A stretch of 7,916 nucleotides of DNA from Desulfuromonadaceae bacterium. Lineage in GTDB: Bacteria > Desulfobacterota > Desulfuromonadia > Desulfuromonadales > Geopsychrobacteraceae. The stretch covers positions 1 through 7,916 of the forward strand of contig WTCI01000290.1 in assembly GCA_013138655.1 (NCBI GenBank). Reading direction: 5' to 3'. Each line of letters opens with the position of its first letter. The stretch's first letter is position 1. A model generated the notes under the pieces. The model saw only the letters and a list, made by a program, of their open reading frames with translations, had not been told where the DNA came from and searched no databases. The translations under genes and the position numbers were made by a program. Positions 1 to 4,679 of the stretch are shown here, one piece after another.

Positions 1-829
1 GGCGTTGCTCTGTCGGATGGTGCAGGTTGGTGAAGTTACCGGAAAACTGGACGAAGTGTTTCTGCAGTTGGCGATCTATTTCGAACGGGAGAAGGACACC
101 ATCAATCGAGTTAAGTCAGCACTGCGCTACCCGACCTTCGTGCTGGTTGCCATATTTTTCGCGGTGATTTTTATCAGCCTTTTTGTCATTCCGGCATTTG
201 AAAGAGTTTTTGCCAGTGCCGGAGCCGAACTTCCCCTGGCGACCCGGATTCTTCTCGGGCTGTCATCTTTCATGTTAAGCAACTGGCCGTATCTTCTGGG
301 AGTGCTGGTTGCCGCGATTTTTGCTGTGCAAAAGGGCCTGAAAACGACCCGGGGGCGCTACCTCTGGGATCGCTACAAACTGAAAATTCCACTTGTCGGG
401 GATATCATCCTGCGCTCAACCCTGGCGCGTTTCTCACGCGGGTTCATTATGGGCTATACCGCCGGTGTCCCATTGACTCAGGCGCTTGGTTTTACCGCGC
501 GTGCCGTTGATAACGCCTACGTTGGTGAGAAGATCGAATTGATCCGCAATGGCGTTGAGCGTGGTGACACCCTGACGCGCAGTGCCACGCAAACCGGCAT
601 GTTCACGCCGCTGGTGTTGCAGATGCTGGCGGTCGGAGAAGAAACCGGCGCGGTTGACACCATGCTGGAAGATGTCGCGGAATTTTATGAACGTGAGGTC
701 GATTATGATTTGAAGAATCTCTCCAGCGCGATAGAACCGATCATGATCGCCATTATCGGCGGCATGGTATTGGTGCTGGCGCTGGGTGTTTTCCTGCCGA
801 TGTGGAATCTGGGAAGCATTGCAAAATAA
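1..829 (+). CDS. mshG: MshG, type IV pilus inner-membrane platform protein (5' truncated)
   Basis: Member of the GspF/PilC/T2SSF family, the polytopic inner-membrane platform that couples the cytoplasmic assembly ATPase to pilin insertion into the fibre. The frame is open from base 2, so the gene starts before the window; 275 residues are visible of a usual ~400. Seen: the end of the first T2SSF repeat (MVQVGEVTGKLDEVF, then FEREKD), a membrane helix (YPTFVLVAIFFAVIFISLFV), a second helix (WPYLLGVLVAAIFAV), a complete second T2SSF repeat (FSRGFIMGYTAGVPLTQAL to MLAVGEETGAVDTML and FYEREVD), and a C-terminal helix (IMIAIIGGMVLVLALGVFL). The paired xVGExTGxxDxxL motifs are the family hallmark. 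Assignment to MshG rather than PilC or GspF rests on the msh neighbours. The stop is TAA at 827-829, and the mshF-like gene follows after 49 bases. Confidence 0.92.
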   Translation, partial: ALLCRMVQVGEVTGKLDEVFLQLAIYFEREKDTINRVKSALRYPTFVLVAIFFAVIFISLFVIPAFERVFASAGAELPLATRILLGLSSFMLSNWPYLLGVLVAAIFAVQKGLKTTRGRYLWDRYKLKIPLVGDIILRSTLARFSRGFIMGYTAGVPLTQALGFTARAVDNAYVGEKIELIRNGVERGDTLTRSATQTGMFTPLVLQMLAVGEETGAVDTMLEDVAEFYEREVDYDLKNLSSAIEPIMIAIIGGMVLVLALGVFLPMWNLGSIAK

Positions 830-878
830 GTGCAGATTTAGAGTTGATTCATGAACGGAAGTGAGAGATACTTGATAA

Positions 879-1418
879 GTGAATGTTAATCATGGCAGAT
901 ACGCTTCGTGTTCAAGGCAGAAAGGTTTTACCTTTCTCGAACTGGTTGTCGTTATCACCATTATCAGCATTCTCGCCGTGTTTGCCTTTGATCGTTATTA
1001 CCGACTATTGGTCGACGTCGAACGGACAACGATGGAACATAACCTGGGGGTGATGCGCAGCGCCATTGCCATGCAGGTGGCTTCTTACTTTGTGGCCGGC
1101 AAAATGCCGGAACTGGAAACCTTGCTTGGCACTAACCCGATGGAACTGTTGGCAGAACAGCCGAAAAATTACCTGGGTGTTCGTAGCCAGCAGAATATTG
1201 ATGGAATTGAACCCGGCAACTGGTTTTATGACGCAGATGCAAAGTTGCTGGTCTACGTGGTTAGAAACACACTTTTTTTCGAAACAGAACGGGCAAAACC
1301 GGCCCGGGTGCGATTTAAGATTTTCCCGGTTTATTCCGATAGGGATCAGGGGAGCTATCTTTCCGGTTTGAGGTTGCGGCCTTTAGAGACCTATCGTTGG
1401 TTGAAAACAAGCAACTAA
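879..1418 (+). CDS. mshF: MshF-like type IV prepilin
   Basis: A 179-residue prepilin-type protein directly after mshG, the position of mshF in Vibrio and Shewanella. It starts with GTG; an in-frame TAA at 876-878 rules out an earlier start, and no other in-frame start precedes the cleavage site. The leader is 16 residues, with predicted PilD/MshI-type cleavage at QKG|FTFLE (G16/F17) and Glu at +5 of the mature protein, followed by a hydrophobic N-terminal helix (LVVVITIISILAVFAF). The rest is soluble with a central PGNWFYDADAKLLVYVV segment, reminiscent of the Trp/Tyr-rich turn in other pseudopilins. The ribosome binding site is weak. The stop codon lies inside the 8-bp direct repeat of the adjacent MITE-like insertion. 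Its precise role (minor pilin or assembly factor) is not established from sequence; calling it MshF is mainly synteny. Confidence 0.72.
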   Translation: MNVNHGRYASCSRQKGFTFLELVVVITIISILAVFAFDRYYRLLVDVERTTMEHNLGVMRSAIAMQVASYFVAGKMPELETLLGTNPMELLAEQPKNYLGVRSQQNIDGIEPGNWFYDADAKLLVYVVRNTLFFETERAKPARVRFKIFPVYSDRDQGSYLSGLRLRPLETYRWLKTSN

Positions 1419-1419
1419 G
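1412..1419. repeat. Left 8-bp direct repeat (probable target-site duplication)
   Basis: CAACTAAG, identical to 1568-1575. It contains the TAA stop codon of the mshF-like gene (1416-1418), so the duplicated target copied the stop and the insertion left the protein intact. Bases just outside the repeats differ, so the match is exactly 8 bp. Confidence 0.75.
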
Positions 1420-1567
1420 ATGGCGTCGCAAAAAGTCCGCCCTCCGGCATTGCAGCAGTTTTTCAGGATCTCGACATACCATATGTATGCCTTCGCCCCT
1501 GAAAAACCACTACGCCTTGTAGGTCGAAATTTTTGCTTAGCCATCTCATGACTTTTTGCGAGTGCAT
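1420..1567. mobile_element. MITE-like nested inverted-repeat element (148 bp)
   Basis: Terminal inverted repeats at 1420-1437 and 1550-1567 match at 15 of 18 positions, with a perfect 12-mer core TCGCAAAAAGTC (1426-1437) facing GACTTTTTGCGA (1550-1561). Inside is a second perfect 10-bp inverted repeat, GTTTTTCAGG (1458-1467) facing CCTGAAAAAC (1498-1507), and at the centre CATAC (1475-1479) faces GTATG (1485-1489). The whole element could fold into one long cruciform or RNA hairpin. It is flanked by an identical 8-mer on each side. There is no room for a transposase, so any mobility would be in trans. The minus-strand reading frame over it is a by-product of the palindrome. Similar elements are, as far as I recall, common in Desulfuromonadota genomes, but this was not checked. 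Confidence 0.82.
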
Positions 1568-1575
1568 CAACTAAG
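1568..1575. repeat. Right 8-bp direct repeat (probable target-site duplication)
   Basis: CAACTAAG, identical to 1412-1419 on the other side of the 148-bp element. Joining the flanks at one copy gives a natural uninterrupted mshF-mshA spacer of about 55 bases after the stop codon. Confidence 0.75.
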
Positions 1576-1617
1576 GTTGAATATAAATTCATGGCACAGG
1601 TTGCTGCCGAAACGAAC

Positions 1618-1624
1618 AAGGGAG
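1618..1624 (+). promoter_or_regulatory. Ribosome binding site that sets the mshA start
   Basis: AAGGGAG lies 7 bases before the ATG at 1632 but only 1 base before the ATG at 1626. The spacing decides for the second ATG, giving a 6-residue prepilin leader (MRNQKG). Confidence 0.75.
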
Positions 1625-1631
1625 TATGAAA

Positions 1632-2045
1632 ATGCGGAATCAAAAAGGTTTTACACTGATTGAACTGGTTGTCGTGATTGTTATTCTGGGTGTTCTGTCT
1701 GCGGTGGCGGTGCCGAAGTTTGTCGATATGCAGGTTGATGCTCGTGAGTCAGCCGTAGATGGTCTGAACGGTGCCGTTCGCAGCGCCTCCGCTCTGGCCC
1801 ATGCACAGGCTTTGGTCAAGGGGCAGACCGGTGCAACCGGGACAATCACCATGGATGGGACCAGCGTCGCGTTGGTTCATGGTTATCCATCAACTGCCGG
1901 GATCGGCAGTGCCGTGACCTTTGACGGTTTTACTTTTGCCGGTGGTGTCTTCACCCTGCAGGCCAACTGCCTGGCGACCTATGTCGAACCTGCATCGGCT
2001 GGCGCTGCTCCGACGATTTCGACAACGAAAACCGGATGTAACTAA
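1632..2045 (+). CDS. mshA: MshA-type major pilin
   Basis: Type IVa pilin, the probable main subunit of the pilus fibre; a 137-residue precursor and a 131-residue mature protein. The leader MRNQKG is cut before FTLIELVVVIVILGVLSAV, the canonical hydrophobic helix with Glu5. The globular part is Gly/Ala/Thr-rich and ends in a disulfide-loop arrangement with Cys113 and Cys136 (LQANCLATY, then KTGCN). The stretch YVEPASAGAAPTISTTKTGC resembles the C-terminus of Vibrio MshA, as does VHGYPSTAG in the middle. I chose the ATG at 1632 over the in-frame ATG at 1626 (two more residues) because of the Shine-Dalgarno spacing. The strong ribosome binding site and the downstream terminator fit an abundant transcript. 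It could equally be named MshB; only one such gene is present here. Confidence 0.87.
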   Translation: MRNQKGFTLIELVVVIVILGVLSAVAVPKFVDMQVDARESAVDGLNGAVRSASALAHAQALVKGQTGATGTITMDGTSVALVHGYPSTAGIGSAVTFDGFTFAGGVFTLQANCLATYVEPASAGAAPTISTTKTGCN

Positions 2046-2046
2046 T

Positions 2047-2069
2047 CTGAGTTGTTCTTTTAAACTCGG
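2047..2069 (+). other. Small hairpin just after the mshA stop
   Basis: CTGAGTT (2047-2053) can pair with AACTCGG (2063-2069), including one G-T pair, across a 9-base loop. No T-tract follows. It may protect the 3' end of the mshA message, but such a short stem could be chance. Confidence 0.3.
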
Positions 2070-2102
2070 GTCTGTCTCGATAATTGTAGCTTGATTTCTC
2101 TT

Positions 2103-2139
2103 GGAAACGGGACCTGCGTATGGTTCCGTTTTCTTTTTT
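2103..2139 (+). terminator. Rho-independent terminator of mshA
   Basis: A 12-bp stem is formed by GGAAACGGGACC (2103-2114) and GGTTCCGTTTTC (2122-2133), with two G-U pairs and a 7-base loop, followed directly by six T (2134-2139). It lies 57 bases after the mshA stop and should separate most mshA transcripts from the minor-pilin genes downstream. Confidence 0.82.
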
Positions 2140-2166
2140 GTAACTATTCAGCACAATAGAAATAGT

Positions 2167-2242
2167 TGTCATTCCCGAGGGTTTAATCGGGAATCCAGAT
2201 TTTAGAACCATGGATGCCCGACAGAGGCACTCGGGCATGACA
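2167..2242. repeat. REP-like double-hairpin element
   Basis: Two short perfect hairpins lie side by side: ATTCCCGA (2171-2178) with TCGGGAAT (2187-2194), and ATGCCCGA (2214-2221) with TCGGGCAT (2231-2238). The outer ends are also inverted repeats of each other, TGTCATTCCCGA (2167-2178) versus TCGGGCATGACA (2231-2242), matching at 11 of 12 positions. This layout is typical of dispersed intergenic palindromic units in many proteobacteria. A further hairpin, AACTATT (2142-2148) with AATAGTT (2161-2167), abuts its left edge. It sits between the mshA terminator and mshC. I see no convincing sigma-70 promoter in the remaining 2243-2311; a TATTAT at 2264-2269 lacks a good -35 partner. Confidence 0.75.
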
Positions 2243-2311
2243 GACGTTTTTGTCAACAGTTTATATTATGATGAACAGTTACTCTTTTTTTTAGAATTTT
2301 GATGAGAGCCG

Positions 2312-2758
2312 ATGCTTTATCCAGGACAAAAACAGGCCGGTTTTACCATGATCGAATTGGTCGTGCTCATCCTGCTGCTGGGGATCTTGTCCGTCTTTGT
2401 CTTGCCACGTTTTGTCGATTTCGATACTTTCCGTACCCGTGCGGCCTACGATGAAGTTGCCGGTGCGGTGCGTTATGCACAGAAGCTGGCCGTGGCCAGC
2501 GGTTGCGAAGTGCAGGTGGTCATATCCGGTGGAAGTTATGCCCTTCAGCAACATTCCACCGATTGCACCTCGGGGGCCTTTTCGACCATCGTCAACCATC
2601 CGATCACCAGTAACAATGTTTCGGGGGTGAGTCTATCCTCAAGTCCTAACAGTTTTATCTTTGATGCCATGGGCCGCAGTTCCAGTGGCGTGACCATCAA
2701 TGTCGGCAGTGAGAGTTTGACCGTTATCGCTGAAACCGGCTATGTGGATGCGCAATGA
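2312..2758 (+). CDS. mshC: MshC, GspH/FimT-like minor pilin
   Basis: A 148-residue prepilin. The leader MLYPGQKQAG is cleaved before FTMIELVVLILLLGILSVFVL (Glu5 present). The segment RAAYDEVAGAVRYAQKLAVA followed by GCEVQVVISGGSYAL is the GspH/FimT-type pattern, with a long amphipathic N-terminal helix followed by the first strands. It ends with LTVIAETGYVDAQ. Its place after mshA and before mshD fits MshC. Role from the family: a minor pilin of the initiating/tip complex. It starts at the only ATG before the leader; the ribosome binding site is poor (GAGAG with 3-base spacing). Its TGA stop overlaps the upstream ATG of mshD (ATGA at 2755-2758). Its last 30 bases resemble the sequence just before mshO (see repeat entries). 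Confidence 0.83.
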   Translation: MLYPGQKQAGFTMIELVVLILLLGILSVFVLPRFVDFDTFRTRAAYDEVAGAVRYAQKLAVASGCEVQVVISGGSYALQQHSTDCTSGAFSTIVNHPITSNNVSGVSLSSSPNSFIFDAMGRSSSGVTINVGSESLTVIAETGYVDAQ

Positions 2759-3330
2759 TCCGACGTGATGACATAGTTTTATCTCCCTCTCCCTTGACGG
2801 GAGAGGGCCGGGGTGAGGGTGAGGTTTGTGCCATTAAATCCCCCCTTCCCTCAATCCCCTCCCGCCAGGGGAGGGGAGGTCTCTTTGTGTCCAATGCTGG
2901 AATGACCCTGATTGAGCTGGTTGTGGCAATGGTTGTTATCTCCGTTGCGCTGGCAGGTATTATGTCGGTTATCAATTACACAACGTTGCATTCGGCCGAT
3001 CCGGTGTTACGTCATCAGTCCCTTGCGATTGCCGAAGCCTATATGGAGGAGATCGCTCTGAAAAACTATATTGACCCTGATGCTGACGGGGAAGGCAGCC
3101 GGGCTCTGTTTGACGATGTTGATGATTATAACGGTCTGTCTGAGAGTGGAGTTCATGATCAGAACGGGAATGCCATCGGTGGTCTGGAAAATTATTCAGT
3201 CACTGTCAGTGTTGCTCCGCAAAATTATGGCCCATCGGGAGCCGAAGTTTCCGGGTTGAAAATAGCTGTGACCGTGACTGATCCGGCGGGTGAGAGTCTG
3301 GCACTGACCGGTTATCGGGCAAACTATTGA
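2755..3330 (+). CDS. mshD: MshD, GspI/PilV-like minor pilin, with a repeat in its leader
   Basis: Minor prepilin with predicted cleavage at NAG|MTLIE (mature protein from base 2902, Met at +1, Glu5 present), then a hydrophobic helix (LVVAMVVISVALAGIMSVI), and a body typical of GspI/PilV (LRHQSLAIAEAYMEEI after the helix; GLKIAVTVTD near the end). Coordinates give the longest frame, 191 residues: its ATG overlaps the mshC stop and the frame is fully open. That form would have a 49-residue leader, of which about 33 residues come from a palindromic repeat. I think the GTG at 2887 is the better start: a GGAGGT box (2875-2880) lies 6 bases before it, and it gives a normal leader, MSNAG, and a 147-residue precursor. 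Either start yields the same mature protein. It is followed by a 33-base gap and mshO. Confidence 0.83.
   Translation: MIRRDDIVLSPSPLTGEGRGEGEVCAIKSPLPSIPSRQGRGGLFVSNAGMTLIELVVAMVVISVALAGIMSVINYTTLHSADPVLRHQSLAIAEAYMEEIALKNYIDPDADGEGSRALFDDVDDYNGLSESGVHDQNGNAIGGLENYSVTVSVAPQNYGPSGAEVSGLKIAVTVTDPAGESLALTGYRANY
2783..2880. repeat. Palindromic REP-like element, copy 1 (in mshD leader)
   Basis: Two hairpins joined by a variable spacer. The first is CCCTCTCCC (2785-2793) with GGGAGAGGG (2799-2807), 9 bp with a 5-base loop. The second is CCCCTCCC (2856-2863) with GGGAGGGG (2869-2876), 8 bp with a 5-base loop. Copy 2 is at 3392-3489, the same length with no gaps; hairpins and the GGGGTGAGGGTGAG tract are conserved while the 15 bases after that tract differ. 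Reading frames are open through it on both strands, so an open frame is not by itself evidence of coding. Confidence 0.85.
2875..2880 (+). promoter_or_regulatory. Repeat-encoded ribosome binding site for an internal mshD start
   Basis: GGAGGT, a six-base match to the anti-Shine-Dalgarno, ends 6 bases before the in-frame GTG at 2887. Its first bases lie in the 3' arm of the second repeat hairpin, so folding could partly hide it. No comparable site precedes the ATG at 2755. Confidence 0.55.
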
Positions 3331-3363
3331 TCAGTTGGCTGAAATTGGATAAGTGGATATGCG

Positions 3364-4284
3364 ATGATCCGGCGTAATGAAATCAAAACAACTCCCTCTC
3401 CCTTGAAAGGAGAGGGTTGGGGTGAGGGTGAGATTGTCAGAATCGACTCCCCCCTCCCCTCAATTCCCTCCCGCCAGGGGAGGGGAAGGTTGTTAGCAGA
3501 ATCCGGCTTCACTTTGATTGAAATGATTGTGGTGATCGTCATTGTCGGGATTCTGGCTGCACTCGGTGGGCAATTTATTGTCGCGCCGGTCACTGGCTAT
3601 ATTGACCTGTCGCGTCGTGCCCGTTTGGTCGATCAGGCCGAGATGGCCCTGCGCAGGATGCAGCGCGATATCCGGCATGCTCTGCCGAACAGTATTCGGA
3701 TTGATAATACCGGGCAATATCTGGAAATGTTGAATACCGTCGATGGTGGTCGATATCGGCGTTATCAGGATCCTGTTCCCGGGGGGGATATTCTGGATTT
3801 CACGGTTGCGGAGACCGGTTTTGATGTTCTTGGCGATCTGCGAGTTGTGCCGACATCCGGGCAGAGCCTGGTTGTCTACAATATCTCTTCCAGCGGTTCG
3901 AGTGGCAATGCCTATGCGGCAGCACCAGATAACATGGCGGTCATTGGCGCGGGAAGTACAGTGGCGCATGTTAACCTGTCTCCTGGTTTTGATTTCGTCA
4001 ACGCTTCACCATATCAACGATTTTTCATTGTTGATCAACCGGTGACCTATGCCTGTGAGGGGGGAGTGCTGAACCGCTATGCAGGATATGCGCTGACTTC
4101 CAGCCAGGCGACACCGCCGGCAGGATCTTCTGCTCTTGTCTCACGAGGTCTCAGCAGCTGTCAGTTCCGTTACCATCCGGGAGCCAGTCAGCGGGCAGGT
4201 TTGGTGACATTGGAACTTTCCTTGTCGGAAGCGGGGGAAACAATTACCCTGCTGCATCAGGTTCATGTAGTGAATGCGCCATGA
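3364..4284 (+). CDS. mshO: MshO, GspJ/PilW-like minor pilin, with a repeat in its leader
   Basis: Minor prepilin with cleavage at ESG|FTLIE (mature protein from base 3508), then the helix MIVVIVIVGILAALGGQFIV. After this comes ARLVDQAEMALRRMQRDIRHALPNS, the characteristic GspJ/PilW/MshO segment. Two Cys near the C-terminus (TYACEGG and LSSCQFRY) and the closing LVTLELSLSEAGETITLLHQV fit MshO. The longest frame (306 residues, ATG at 3364) has a 48-residue leader containing repeat copy 2. The internal TTG at 3490 has GGAGG (3479-3483) at a 6-base spacing and gives the usual short leader, MLAESG, with a 264-residue precursor; I favour that one but cannot prove it. The mature protein is the same. 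It overlaps mshP by ATGA at 4281-4284. Confidence 0.85.
   Translation: MIRRNEIKTTPSPLKGEGWGEGEIVRIDSPLPSIPSRQGRGRLLAESGFTLIEMIVVIVIVGILAALGGQFIVAPVTGYIDLSRRARLVDQAEMALRRMQRDIRHALPNSIRIDNTGQYLEMLNTVDGGRYRRYQDPVPGGDILDFTVAETGFDVLGDLRVVPTSGQSLVVYNISSSGSSGNAYAAAPDNMAVIGAGSTVAHVNLSPGFDFVNASPYQRFFIVDQPVTYACEGGVLNRYAGYALTSSQATPPAGSSALVSRGLSSCQFRYHPGASQRAGLVTLELSLSEAGETITLLHQVHVVNAP
3392..3489. repeat. Palindromic REP-like element, copy 2 (in mshO leader)
   Basis: Hairpin one is CCCTCTCC (3394-3401) with GGAGAGGG (3409-3416), one base pair shorter than in copy 1. Hairpin two is CCCTCCC (3466-3472) with GGGAGGG (3478-3484). It is in the same reading frame and at the same 28-base distance from the upstream ATG as copy 1. 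In translation both copies read SPSPL-GEG-GEGE followed by SPLPSIPSRQGRG (copy 2 starts with TPSPL). Confidence 0.85.
3479..3483 (+). promoter_or_regulatory. Repeat-encoded ribosome binding site for an internal mshO start
   Basis: GGAGG, 6 bases before the in-frame TTG at 3490. It lies wholly within the 3' arm of the second hairpin (3478-3484), so it would be hidden unless the hairpin is opened, for instance by a ribosome arriving from upstream. Confidence 0.5.
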
Positions 4285-4679
4285 AGATGCCGTCAGTTTT
4301 AAAAAATAAGGCCGGGTTCACTCTGGTGCAGGCGATCTTTATCCTGGTCGTTTTGGCTCTGCTCGGAAGTGTGATGATGCGCCTGAGCGGGGTGCAGAGT
4401 TCCACCAGCCTGTTTGCCATTCAGGGCGCACGGGCTTACCAGGCGGCCCGCAGTGGTTTGGAATGGGGAGCCGCACGGGCCGGTAGTGGAGCCTGTGGCA
4501 ACAATACCATGACTATCGAGAATTTTTCTGTGACGGTCAATTGCAGCAGTACCGGTTTTGTCGAAGGACCTGGCCCATCTTACTCGATTTATCAGATCAG
4601 TTCGGTGGCGAGTTACGGAAATTACGGCAGCCCGGATTATGTTCAGCGCCGGGTCGAAGCGAAGGTCAAACTGCCATGA
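4281..4679 (+). CDS. mshP: MshP, GspK/PilX-like minor pilin
   Basis: A 132-residue prepilin with leader MKMPSVLKNKAG (12 residues) cleaved before FTLVQAIFILVVLALLGSVMM. Position +5 is Gln, not the Glu found in all the other pilins here; GspK-family tip subunits also lack Glu5, and MshP is the family member that normally sits here. The mature part has GARAYQAARSGLEWGAARA, the PilX/MshP-type helix, a Cys pair (GACGNN and VTVNCSS), and a basic C-terminal strand (RRVEAKVKLP). It begins inside the last codons of mshO (ATGA) and its own stop overlaps the mshQ start (ATGA at 4676-4679), so all three genes are likely translationally coupled. Confidence 0.83.
   Translation: MKMPSVLKNKAGFTLVQAIFILVVLALLGSVMMRLSGVQSSTSLFAIQGARAYQAARSGLEWGAARAGSGACGNNTMTIENFSVTVNCSSTGFVEGPGPSYSIYQISSVASYGNYGSPDYVQRRVEAKVKLP

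Larger units (their letters stand above)
2729..2880 (+). repeat. Segmental duplication, copy 1 (mshC end + mshD leader)
   Basis: Bases 2729-2880 align without gaps to 3338-3489, offset 609. The similarity reaches about 50 bases upstream of the palindromes: in 2729-2770, about 34 of 42 bases match, including GTGGAT, ATGATCCG and the start codon. It therefore covers the last codons of mshC, the ATG and the leader. Confidence 0.65.
3338..3489 (+). repeat. Segmental duplication, copy 2 (mshD-mshO junction + mshO leader)
   Basis: Gapless partner of 2729-2880. In this copy the part matching the mshC 3' end (GCTGAAA, GG, GTGGAT) is noncoding, lying after the mshD stop at 3330. This suggests the mshC/mshD junction is the donor and this the recipient, unless the flanks are simply part of a larger dispersed repeat. 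Confidence 0.6.

Noticed and set aside
851..889. 12-codon upstream frame overlapping the mshF GTG start
   Set aside because: Too short to separate from chance; no attenuator-like structure or codon bias around it.
1592..1605. Sigma-54-like promoter TGGCAC...TTGC upstream of mshA
   Set aside because: The GG and GC pairs are separated by 8 bases (1595-1602) instead of the near-invariant 10, so the site would not fit RpoN.
1383..1643. Minus-strand 86-residue frame
   Set aside because: It spans the MITE-like palindrome and the end of mshF; no family features, explained by the inverted-repeat structure.
2250..2272. Possible sigma-70 promoter TTGTCA with TATTAT or TATGAT before mshC
   Set aside because: Spacers are only 8 to 11 bases, far from the usual 16-18.
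2724..2975. Minus-strand frame across repeat copy 1 (and the similar one at 3324-3593)
   Set aside because: Translation of the palindromic element (PLPWREGIEGRG-type peptide), antisense to real prepilin genes; a by-product of G/C-rich hairpins without stops.
4541..4675. Upstream in-frame extension of mshQ into mshP
   Set aside because: Lies within mshP, has no ribosome binding site I can see and would bury the obvious signal peptide that begins at 4676.
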